Shown here piece by piece: positions 28,062-36,258 of a stretch of 64,000 nt of DNA. This stretch comes from Nostoc sp. ATCC 53789 (GTDB lineage: Bacteria > Cyanobacteriota > Cyanobacteriia > Cyanobacteriales > Nostocaceae), in NCBI RefSeq assembly GCF_009873495.1, contig NZ_CP046703.1, positions 2,480,001 to 2,544,000 on the forward strand. Direction: 5' to 3'. Numbering within the stretch: the first letter of the stretch is position 1; the number at the start of each line of letters is the position of its first letter. The notes under the pieces are model-generated. The model did no database searches and was not told where the DNA came from. It was given only the letters and a program-made list of their open reading frames with translations. A program made the translations under genes and the position numbers.

Positions 28062-28995
28062 AACCCATTTGACATCTTATGAGGTTTTGAATTAAGGTAC
28101 TCCTCAGCATCAAAAATCCAATACTAATGGCGTATTCCAGCAACCTCACTGATGCAGAATGGGAAATTTTTGAACCCTTATTGCAAGAGATATTACCGAC
28201 TAAGAAGCAGACTCGACCGACCAACTGGCCAAAGCGAGATATCTTCAATGGAATTCTCTATCAACTAAAAAATGGATGCAATTGGCAAGACTTACCTAAA
28301 GACTTCCCGCCTTATTCCACCGTATATTGGCACTACAAACAGTGGCGAGCAGCAGGGGTATTTGAGGAACTGATGAGTGTATTACATGGACAAGTCCGTG
28401 AACAGGTAAAAAAAAACCGCACTGGACGACGTTGATCATCATTGACTCCCAAGCAGTGAAAAATACCTGTAATGCCAGTGTGGAGTCGAAAGGTTTTTGT
28501 TTCTACAAAGCCACCAACGGTATTAAAAGGCATTTGGCTATTGACACCCTTGGGTTTCCCTTCTTTACGCACTGTACTCGCGCCAATGTCTCGGATGATG
28601 CCGGATTAATTGAGATGTTTACTCTCAACATCGACTACTTCAAGTCAAAACCTATCGATATTCCCAAGATCACTATCCTGCTAGATCATGGGTATCACCC
28701 AGAATACTTGACTCAGGAGTTAGAGCAGATTTACCCAGAGATCATGACCAAAATTCAGTTTCAACTTTCTACGAAACCCTCAAAACAAGAGAAAGCGGCA
28801 CAAGAAAAATCTGGATTTGTTCCGGCAATAGCCAGATGGGTAATTGAACGCTCCAATGCTTGGATGGAGCGCTGTAAAATTCTGGTTAAGAACTTTGAAC
28901 GAACCCTCGTTAGTGCCACTGCCAAACTCAATCTCTGTTTCATCAGGCTAATGATTAAGAGGCTTGCAGCACCTTCTTAGATGTCAAATGGGTTC
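28061..28995 (+). mobile_element. IS5-family insertion sequence, 935 bp
   Basis: Perfect 17-base terminal inverted repeats, GAACCCATTTGACATCT at 28061-28077 and its complement at 28979-28995, flank a two-frame transposase gene. TATA stands directly outside both ends (28057-28060 and 28996-28999), consistent with a 4-base (or TA) target duplication, though the palindrome makes its length ambiguous. Intact ends and open frames suggest a recent, possibly active copy. Confidence 0.92.
28127..28980 (+). CDS. IS5-family DDE transposase expressed by -1 frameshift
   Basis: Two overlapping frames encode one transposase. The first (28127-28435, 102 residues) holds the N-terminal helix-turn-helix region typical of the DUF4096 part (LTDAEWEIFEPLL, YQLKNGCNWQDLPKDFP). 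The second frame runs to 28980 and holds the DDE catalytic core: Asp in IIIDSQAVK, Asp in ILLDHGYHP and Glu in WVIERSNAWMERCK. Nine A residues at 28408-28416 form an A-AAA-AAA slippery site; a -1 slip there joins the frames as VKKKPHWTTLIIIDSQ. This is the normal expression mode of several IS5 subgroups, not gene damage. Confidence 0.9.
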
Positions 28996-29127
28996 TATAG
29001 TGGGGAATTGGGAATTGGGAAGAGGACTTGGGGATAAGGAGAATTGGGGACAAGGGGAAAGACTTGTTTCAAGTTCTCACCTCTTTTCCCCTTGTCCCCT
29101 TGTCCCCCTTGCCTCCCCTGCCCATTC
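28996..29127. repeat. Low-complexity GGGAATTGGG and C-rich repeats after the IS
   Basis: From 29001 the sequence is a run of GGGGAATTGGGAATTGGG repeats, then a pyrimidine-rich block (TTTCCCCTTGTCCCCTTG, CCTTGCCTCCCCTGCCC) up to the end of the RNase H gene. It is the same class of repeat as the in-frame insertions in tamB and lysA. No gene is seen. Confidence 0.7.
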
Positions 29128-30036
29128 CTACTCCTCTTCACCTCCTACTTGATCCCCGCGTTCCAGTTCCCAAAGAATTTGATTTCCTTCACGGCGTACC
29201 CGTGACACTATCCAGTTTCGCCAGCGCCATTGATCTCCCCGACTGGTAACAGCGCTGGCGTGGACATCCATCAAGTCTGCTAACTCAGAACTGGTGATTA
29301 AGTAGCCTTTTTCTGAAATTTCGTCAGCGATACGCAGAGTTTCGACCAAGCTGCGGAGTTGCGAAACCCTCATTTCTGCCGGTTTTTCATCGATAGTGGC
29401 CGCAGTAGGCCCAGTTGATGGTTCCATAACGGTTATTTCTAGTGCAGAAGTACTGATTTCTTGGTGACTTTGGTTAATTATTCGAGACTTTTTTTCATAA
29501 TCAGCTACTTTTGCTACATTTAGTTCATTTGTGGAAGGTAAAGATTTATAAAAATTTGTAGAAGTAAATTGTTGTAGCGAAGGAATTTTGCCACTAGCAT
29601 AAGTGCGAGCGATCGCATCACAACGTTCGTTACCTATGTTACCAGAATGTCCCCTGACGTGTTGCCATTTTACCTGTTGGGTATTGAGTTCATCAAGAGT
29701 TTCTAAAAGCTCTTGGTTTTGGACGGGTTTACCATCTGATTTTTTCCAGCCTTTCTTTTTCCAGCCTTTCACCCACTTGGTAACGCAGTTAATCAGGTAT
29801 TCGCTATCGGTATGAAGGGTGATTGGTTGGGCTTGTTGAGATGTTTGCAGGAATTGGAGGGCTGCGATCGCAGCTTGCATTTCCATTTTATTATTGGTGG
29901 TATGAGGCGATGCATCGCCCATTTCGTGGATTGAGCCATCGCTAAAGTAGACGACAACTCCCCAACCACCAGGGCCAGGGTTCCCGGTGCAAGCACCATC
30001 GGTGTATATACTTTGGATTGTGGGTTGATTGGACAT
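29128..30036 (-). CDS. rnhA: Ribonuclease HI with C-terminal extension
   Basis: RNase HI cuts RNA in RNA-DNA hybrids. The N-terminal ~150 residues contain the complete active site: Asp in YTDGACTGNPGPGGWG, Glu in NKMEMQAAI, Asp in HTDSEYLI and Asp in GNERCDAIA, plus the basic protrusion GWKKKGWKKSDGKPV. At 302 residues it is about twice the usual length. After a variable linker (150-210), a C-terminal domain of about 85 residues (MRVSQLRSLVETLRIADEI, then LMDVHASAVTSRGDQWRWRNW) resembles a winged-helix-like module found in cyanobacterial proteins. The extension may bind nucleic acid; that is inference. Confidence 0.93.
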   Translation of the reverse strand: MSNQPTIQSIYTDGACTGNPGPGGWGVVVYFSDGSIHEMGDASPHTTNNKMEMQAAIAALQFLQTSQQAQPITLHTDSEYLINCVTKWVKGWKKKGWKKSDGKPVQNQELLETLDELNTQQVKWQHVRGHSGNIGNERCDAIARTYASGKIPSLQQFTSTNFYKSLPSTNELNVAKVADYEKKSRIINQSHQEISTSALEITVMEPSTGPTAATIDEKPAEMRVSQLRSLVETLRIADEISEKGYLITSSELADLMDVHASAVTSRGDQWRWRNWIVSRVRREGNQILWELERGDQVGGEEE

Positions 30037-30329
30037 GGTTTAGGATATCGAACCGCAAAGGACGCAAAGCCAAGAGTGATTAGCGGCGAATTTTTGTAAA
30101 GAATATCCAGGTTATTATACTGGTTAGTATTCCAGTAACAATGCTTCACAAAAAGGCTGTTGTGACGAAAAATGATTTTTTGCTATTGGGTGGGTATTGA
30201 GCAGTTAAAACTGAAGATGCGATTTGGTTGGTTGCTAGTGCGATCGCTGTGCTACTGATAAAGTTTTCTAAGTTGCGATCGCTTTTTATGTTGTAGATGG
30301 TCAATAGTACCTTGGATTCTACTATGGTT
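30037..30329. other. Intergenic region with dispersed repeats
   Basis: The 293 bases between rnhA and the permease contain an ACCGCAAAGGACGCAAAG repeat (about 30050-30068) that is common in cyanobacterial genomes, and two GCGATCGC octamers. I see no gene. Confidence 0.5.
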
Positions 30330-31709
30330 TTACTCTGTGTAAATTACTAAAATTTGTCTTCCCATCATGGTTAATGCCACTCCAATCATCACAATGAGTG
30401 TCACCTTTCCACCAGGAACGAGTAGTTGATTTGTACTATCTGAGTTTTCTTGTTCTTGACGTTGCTTCCAACTCATTAACGCCGGAATAATTCCACCCAG
30501 AACTGAGATACTGAACGTTCCAGTGTAATCTAGAGCAGTAAAAAAGATGCTGGGATTGAGCGTTCCGAGAGTCATCGGCGGGAAAAGAACTAGTGAATAG
30601 AGGGGGAAACGGTTAGAAAGCTTGCTCTGTGCAAGAAAAATATCTCCGAACAAATCCAGCAATCCGTATACAAATCCAATGAATGATGTGACGATCGCAA
30701 ACTCTGAAAAAATAGATACTAAAACTCCTAACCATTCTCCCGCACCGCCTGCTCGGAGAATTTGCAGTGGGTCAAAAACAGTTCTACCATCAGATGTGTC
30801 ATATCGCATATCAGGACTGACGCTTCCTAAAATTACGGCATTCCACGCCAAGAACATAATTAGAGGAATCACAGAACCAATTAAGATAGACTGACGAATT
30901 TTGCCGGCATCCCCTTCGAGTTGCGTCACAACTAACGGCACAACGTTTTGGAAAAATAGCGCCACAGACATCACTGAAATAGCACTACCAAGGGCACTCC
31001 AGTTCTGAAATAAGAGTTGGGCACTCTGAATGTGCCTTCCTGCGAAAAACAATAATCCCAAAAAAGACACGATGACAATTCCGACAAAGGCACTGTTTAA
31101 TTTCTCAATAAACTTTTCTCGCCCAAGATACATAATGCCACCAAATAACAGCGTGAAAGTCGTCGTGCCCATCCACGTTGGTAATATCTGCACACTCCAG
31201 ATTTTTGCTGCCGCATATCCTAAAATCTCTCCACCTTGGGTAATGTATGCCACCAAGAGAGCATAATGCATAAATAAATATGCACCGCCAGCCATTTTCG
31301 CTCCCAGCTTACCAAGGATTTTCTCAACAACTCCCAAAAAACCTATGCTTACACGCCCTTCTGTTCGCATCGTGTTTAAGGTAACTTCTGCAACCAATAA
31401 CCCTGAAACTAAAGCGTAGAGCCAAACAGCAATCAGTCCAGATGTGGATGGTATAATACCAGACGGCAGAGTAACGGCTGGTAAGGCGAGAATTCCAGCC
31501 CCAACAGTGGTTCCCGCAATCAATGCAGTACTCCCCAATACACTACCCGGTTGATGATTAAGCTTTTTTCCATCAAATTCAAGATGAGAAAACAACCGAG
31601 TGACTTGCTCTGAATCTTTGAGAACAGTCTCTATGGGAAGCATACTGAATACCCGTACATAAACCCGATTAACAATACTAACATCTGGAAATATTCTTCG
31701 CAAAAACAC
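30330..31709 (-). CDS. Aromatic amino acid permease family transporter (TyrP/Mtr-like)
   Basis: This is a 459-residue transporter with about 11 membrane helices. The first helix has the HAAAP-family signature GSTALIAGTTVGAGILALP (about residues 60-78), which is part of the substrate and ion site. Members take up tryptophan or tyrosine with protons. The frame opens at a GTG (31709); an ATG at 31643 (residue 23, MLPIETVL) is an equally possible start and no ribosome-binding site decides it. The family's usual length (about 400-415) slightly favours the shorter form. The gene stands alone. Confidence 0.85.
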   Translation of the reverse strand: MFLRRIFPDVSIVNRVYVRVFSMLPIETVLKDSEQVTRLFSHLEFDGKKLNHQPGSVLGSTALIAGTTVGAGILALPAVTLPSGIIPSTSGLIAVWLYALVSGLLVAEVTLNTMRTEGRVSIGFLGVVEKILGKLGAKMAGGAYLFMHYALLVAYITQGGEILGYAAAKIWSVQILPTWMGTTTFTLLFGGIMYLGREKFIEKLNSAFVGIVIVSFLGLLFFAGRHIQSAQLLFQNWSALGSAISVMSVALFFQNVVPLVVTQLEGDAGKIRQSILIGSVIPLIMFLAWNAVILGSVSPDMRYDTSDGRTVFDPLQILRAGGAGEWLGVLVSIFSEFAIVTSFIGFVYGLLDLFGDIFLAQSKLSNRFPLYSLVLFPPMTLGTLNPSIFFTALDYTGTFSISVLGGIIPALMSWKQRQEQENSDSTNQLLVPGGKVTLIVMIGVALTMMGRQILVIYTE

Positions 31710-31869
31710 TGATGTTTCTATTTTTGCAAAGAAATTTTAGCGAAAAATAAGCGATCGCCATTTCATCGTTAACAAATTTTTTTGAGCAGGAGTGTAATTT
31801 GTAGTACTTGAAAAAAGCAGGTTAAAAGGCTATTTCATAATCAATTTGATTCTCAAAATAAAACTACCT

Positions 31870-33381
31870 CTAGCTTTCGCTTGAGCTATCGGAATTTAAG
31901 GGCAAAATTACTGTAAATGTAGTACCCACTCCAATTTGACTTGTAACACTAATTTGACCCCTGTGAGCATCAACGCACCTTTTAACGATTACTAAACCTA
32001 ACCCAGTACCCTTAATTGATTGGACATTTGAGCCTCGGTAAAATGATTCAAAAAGTCTAGCTTGATCTGCTTCTGGAATGCCCATACCTTGATCTTGAAT
32101 ATAAAAAATTGCTACCTTCTCAATTGGATCACATATTAAGTTAAACTCAATCTTGCCACCTCTTGGAGAATATTTAATCGCGTTTGAGAGGAGATTCCCG
32201 AACATATAATTTAATAGTCCTTCATCCATTACAGCTTCAGTGCGATCGCTATGACAGGTAAAAACAACTTCACACTCGCTACTTTCAACAATAGAAAAAT
32301 CTTTGATTAACTCTAGACAGAATTGCTCTAAGTTAAGTGGAGCAGGGTTATATACAAGTTTTTTTGCCTCCGCTCGACCCACAAACAGCACTTCTTCCAT
32401 GAGTTTTTCCATAGACTGCACAGCACCTTGAATTCGCTTTAAATAAATTCCTCTTTTTACATCTGTCAAATTTGCTCCTTTCATCTCTATAAGCTCTACT
32501 GCCGTTTGAATAACAGTCAGAGGATTACGGAACTCATGAGATACGGTAGAGATAAATAAGGACTTGAGACGGTTAAGTTCTTGCTCCTTTTCTAATGCTT
32601 TCTCTAGTACTTTTGTTTGACGGCGATCGCTAAGATCCCAGAAAACAACTACTACACCATTTATTTTATCTGCCCCTCCCTTCAGTGGTGAAGCACTATC
32701 ACCAATTGGAACTCTTTTTCCATCTCTTCTAATCAGAGATGTAAATTCCTCTAAATAAACAACCTGCTGCTCCCGCAGTACTTTTGTCACTGGGTTTTCT
32801 AATATAGTATCTGTGGTTTCATCGACAATATGAAAAATATTCGCTGCCTCATTTCCTAAAGCATCTTTTTGCTGCCAGCCAGTGAGTGCCTCAGCTGCGG
32901 GATTCATAAATGTCACATTTCCCTGCTCATTTGTAGCGATTACAGCATCGCTTATTGAGTTTAAAAGGGTTGCCAACTGATCTCGATTTTGCCGTAGTTC
33001 ACGCTCTAACTGGTGTTTTAAAAGACCGATTTCAATTGCTATCTTTAAATCTTTTGTAGTAAATGGTTTAACAATGTATCCAAAAGGTTGGGTAATTTTC
33101 GCTCTTTCTAAAGTATTATTATCACCATAAGCAGTTAAAAATATTACAGGTACGTCTAACTGCTCGCGAATATGGCTGGCAGTAGCAATACCATCCATTT
33201 CACCTTTAAGAATAATATCCATTAAGACTAACTCTGGTTGAGTTTCCAATGCCTTAGCAATGGCAACTTTTCCAGACGAAGCTGTTCCCGTAACAACATA
33301 ACCTAGTTGACTGAGTTGGCTAGAAATAGCTCTAGCCACAATCACTTCATCTTCAACAACTAAAATCCTAGCTTGACCCAT
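31870..33381 (-). CDS. Receiver-PAS-histidine kinase hybrid
   Basis: A 503-residue cytoplasmic kinase. It begins with a receiver domain (about 4-120): Glu/Asp pocket in VVEDE, acceptor Asp in LVLMDIILKGEMDGI and Lys in IVKPF. Next is a PAS domain (about 135-250; DAVIATNEQGNVTFMNPAAE, LTGWQ) and then the kinase: H-box FISTVSHEFRNPL, N-box LLSNAIKYSP, G1 DQGMGIPEAD and G2 GTGLGLVIVKR. An N-terminal receiver means this kinase is itself switched by phosphorylation. It starts 7 bases after the stop of the upstream GAF-containing kinase, so the two are one operon and the upstream kinase is its most likely phosphodonor. Its own output regulator is not in the window. Confidence 0.92.
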   Translation of the reverse strand: MGQARILVVEDEVIVARAISSQLSQLGYVVTGTASSGKVAIAKALETQPELVLMDIILKGEMDGIATASHIREQLDVPVIFLTAYGDNNTLERAKITQPFGYIVKPFTTKDLKIAIEIGLLKHQLERELRQNRDQLATLLNSISDAVIATNEQGNVTFMNPAAEALTGWQQKDALGNEAANIFHIVDETTDTILENPVTKVLREQQVVYLEEFTSLIRRDGKRVPIGDSASPLKGGADKINGVVVVFWDLSDRRQTKVLEKALEKEQELNRLKSLFISTVSHEFRNPLTVIQTAVELIEMKGANLTDVKRGIYLKRIQGAVQSMEKLMEEVLFVGRAEAKKLVYNPAPLNLEQFCLELIKDFSIVESSECEVVFTCHSDRTEAVMDEGLLNYMFGNLLSNAIKYSPRGGKIEFNLICDPIEKVAIFYIQDQGMGIPEADQARLFESFYRGSNVQSIKGTGLGLVIVKRCVDAHRGQISVTSQIGVGTTFTVILPLNSDSSSES

Positions 33382-33388
33382 TTGATAT

Positions 33389-35401
33389 TTACTGATGCAA
33401 AGTTAACTGCTTAAATTTGATTTTGAATCCTGTTCCATGATTACGTTCTAGGGTAATGTTGCCTTCTAGCTGTTCTGTAACCAAGTCATATACTAATGAC
33501 AGACCCAAAGAATCAGTATTTGTCCAATCTAAATTAGCTGGTAAACCAATTCCATTATCTTGGATAGTCATCTCGATACTATTATTGATATTGCGTAGAG
33601 CAATACTGATTGTACCTACTTGTTGATTCGGAAAAGCGTGCTTGAGAGCATTGGAGATTAATTCGTTAATAACCAATCCGCAGGCAATAGCTTGATCGAC
33701 ATTCAAATTCACTGAATCTATATCAGTTTCTAGAGTAATTCTATCAGGCCATATTTGATAGGAAATTAGCAGGCTTGCTGCTAAATTACTTATATAATCG
33801 GCAACATCAATCTGCCCAATATTAGCAGAAGTGTACAAATTTTTATGAATTAAAGATATTGACTCAATTCGGTTTTGACTTTCTCGAAGAACTTTGATGG
33901 CTTCAGGATCTTTGAGTGTTTGAGACTGAAGTTGTAATAAACTAGAGACAATTTGCAAATTATTTTTAACTCGATGATGAACTTCCTTTAAGAGAACTTC
34001 TTTTTCAGCTAAGGCATTTTTTAATTTGACTTGAGCTTTTTGTCTTTGAACAAGTTCAGTTTGAGCTTGCTCAAGGATGCTGGATTGTTGAATTGCGATC
34101 GCTAATTGGACTGTCACTTGATCGAGCAAATCTAATTGATTTTTTTCCCACTCACGGAAACCAGAGCATTGGTGAGCAATTAATAAACCCCAAAGGTGAG
34201 AGCCAGGGTTTTGAGAACTTACTTCTAGTAAAATGGGTACAACTAAATTTGCTTTGACTTCAAATTGTTCTAATAAGCGAATATGACAATCAGTTAGTCC
34301 AGCTTCATAAATATTAGCGATCGCTCGTTTGTTTACTTGGTAATACTCCGCTCCTTTGCCTGTTTGAAAACACGTATCATAAATCTCTACCCCCAAAGAA
34401 ACTCTCCATCCAGGTTCTACTGACTCCGCCATGATTGTGCCGATCATTTCTGAGTCAAACTGATAAACTACTACTCGATCAACCCCAAGTAAATCTCGCA
34501 CTTCTTGAACTGTTGCATTCAAAATATCTTGGAGATTCAAAGATTGACGAATTCGTTGAGCAACAGTTCGCATCAATTGCTCCCGTTCGGCTTGACCTTT
34601 TAGAGCCAGTTCAGTTCGCTTGCGCTCCGTTATATCTTGACCAATAGTGATAATTTGACCATTTGAAAGTTTAACGTTTGTCCAAGATGTATCTAGTAAA
34701 TCACCATCCCGAACCTGAGTTCTGAAGTCAGCCCAATTGTGTTTTGCAGACTGCATAAAATTAATCACATCCTGTCGATATTCAGGATTAGGATACAATG
34801 CTTCCAAAACATCACCAGCTTGGAAGTCTTTAAATTTCCAGCCTAAAACACTTTCCCATTCTTGGTTTACCCACTGAAGTTTACCATTGGTATCAATAAG
34901 TGCAATCATCAATGGTATACTCTCAAAAATTATCCGCAAAAACTCATTTTGCTCTTGAAGTTTTCTTTCTATTCGTTTGTGTTCTGTAATGTCTCGGATA
35001 TTAACTAACCGAGCATTATGATTGGCATAGTTTATTGTATGCGTGACAACTTCAACATCAATAGTCTGTCCGTCTTTTCGCTGATGTAGCCATTGTCCAG
35101 AAAAGTGCAAGTTAGTGTGATTTTTTCCTAAATATTCTCTGAAGACAGGTACATTTTCTGGAGGATAAATGTCAGTTATTCGCATTTGCAAAAATTCTTC
35201 TCGTGAGTAGCCGTAGTGGATAATAGCAGCTTCATTGACATCCAAGAATTGCAGATTATTCTGGTTATATATCCACATTGGGTTAGGATTTTGAGAGAAC
35301 AGAAGTACTTCTAACTGTTGGCTTTCATTTTCAGGAAATAGCATTAGTGGTTGTGTGAAAAAATTTTGTAAAATACCAGATTTAATTGGCTTTAATCTCA
35401 A
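33389..35401 (-). CDS. PAS-PAS-GAF histidine kinase (HisKA_2 type); candidate DXCF cyanobacteriochrome
   Basis: The protein has up to 670 residues: two PAS domains (about 25-145 and 150-268), a GAF domain (about 285-455) and a HisKA_2/HATPase kinase whose H-box is KEVHHRVKNNLQ (His475/His476). ATPase motifs are NELISNALKHAF and DNGIGLP. The GAF domain contains Asp342-Thr-Cys344-Phe and Cys372-His373. This is the DXCF cysteine and the canonical bilin cysteine, 28 residues apart, the same spacing as I recall for TePixJ (Cys494/Cys522). It may therefore sense blue/green light. The open frame starts at a TTG (35401) with no clear ribosome-binding site; an ATG at 35344 (residue 20) is a likely alternative. 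The numbering here counts from 35401. It is co-transcribed with the receiver-PAS kinase downstream. Confidence 0.88.
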   Translation of the reverse strand: MRLKPIKSGILQNFFTQPLMLFPENESQQLEVLLFSQNPNPMWIYNQNNLQFLDVNEAAIIHYGYSREEFLQMRITDIYPPENVPVFREYLGKNHTNLHFSGQWLHQRKDGQTIDVEVVTHTINYANHNARLVNIRDITEHKRIERKLQEQNEFLRIIFESIPLMIALIDTNGKLQWVNQEWESVLGWKFKDFQAGDVLEALYPNPEYRQDVINFMQSAKHNWADFRTQVRDGDLLDTSWTNVKLSNGQIITIGQDITERKRTELALKGQAEREQLMRTVAQRIRQSLNLQDILNATVQEVRDLLGVDRVVVYQFDSEMIGTIMAESVEPGWRVSLGVEIYDTCFQTGKGAEYYQVNKRAIANIYEAGLTDCHIRLLEQFEVKANLVVPILLEVSSQNPGSHLWGLLIAHQCSGFREWEKNQLDLLDQVTVQLAIAIQQSSILEQAQTELVQRQKAQVKLKNALAEKEVLLKEVHHRVKNNLQIVSSLLQLQSQTLKDPEAIKVLRESQNRIESISLIHKNLYTSANIGQIDVADYISNLAASLLISYQIWPDRITLETDIDSVNLNVDQAIACGLVINELISNALKHAFPNQQVGTISIALRNINNSIEMTIQDNGIGLPANLDWTNTDSLGLSLVYDLVTEQLEGNITLERNHGTGFKIKFKQLTLHQ

Positions 35402-36258
35402 AATAAAATTAACAGAACTTACGTATTAAAAATCTGAAATCCAGATATCTATTGAGCCACGTCACTTGCTCTACTTGAGGAGACCCCAGACGTTCGCAGG
35501 CTCTCTAATGCTTTTAGTATCTCCCTATGGGAGAAGACCGCAGTAGTTCCCTTTTTTTTGATATAAACAAGATGAGTTTTAACACATTCTCTAAATATTA
35601 ATTAAATGTTTCTAAAACTTGCAAATTAAAATCGTGGTTTTCCTAATGTTAGTAATGGGATATTAAATTAGCTAAATCAATGTTCAAATTAAAAAATAAT
35701 TTGATTAAAAAGTTCTAAACCAAAAAAAATAACTATTTCTTCTGGATTGTGTAACATGAGCGCCATCGATTACAGGCGTTCATATTACACACTCCACAAA
35801 ATTGGATAATGTACTTACTTATTGAAAATCCCTTAACCAAAGTTTTTACTCCACAACATTGTTAAAATATTTATGTTTTCTTGGAATAATTTATTCCATC
35901 TGAATAGGCACTTGAGGTTGCTTAAAGGTGATATAAAAATGCGCCTATAAAAGTGATGCAATCCAAAACTACAGGCTGTAGGGGCAATTTATGAATTACC
36001 CCTATGTAAATAAAGCGTAGCCTCACCTAGAATTAGTATGAGTTTCAAAAAAGTTCATATTCCCCATCAGTATTTTTATCAAATTATGGGCACTTTTTGC
36101 AACATAATTGATAGATGAGTTTATCCCAATTTTTTGTGAAACTGCACAAAATCAGTCAGTTTTGCTAAGACTTGGGCTTAAGACCCTTGTTATATCTAAT
36201 TTAGATGTGTTTCAGGTAATTTGCGGTAGCCGGCGGTAAGCTTATGCACATCTACGTT
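35402..36258. other. Long non-coding region between the kinase operon and the SagB-like gene
   Basis: These 857 bases show no coding frame. Near 35480-35540 lies a fragment (GGAGACCCCAGACG, CTCCCTATGGGAGAAGACCG) related to the repeat at 46.45 kb. TGTAACATGAGCGCC near 35750 starts an imperfect inverted repeat with TTCATATTACAC. A palindromic repeat is at 35979-36004. The rest is AT-rich, with the promoter of the kinase operon presumably near 35402-35500. No RNA gene was recognised. Confidence 0.55.
35979..36004. repeat. Copy of the GGGGCAATT palindrome (imperfect)
   Basis: TAGGGGCAATTTATGAATTACCCCTA is a near-perfect palindrome with one mispair. A perfect version occurs at 63292-63325. It belongs to a dispersed Nostoc palindromic repeat. 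Confidence 0.8.

Noticed and set aside
28127..28980. Transposase called as two separate genes or a pseudogene
   Set aside because: A nine-A slippery run and a matching -1 frame give one continuous DDE transposase, with perfect element ends.
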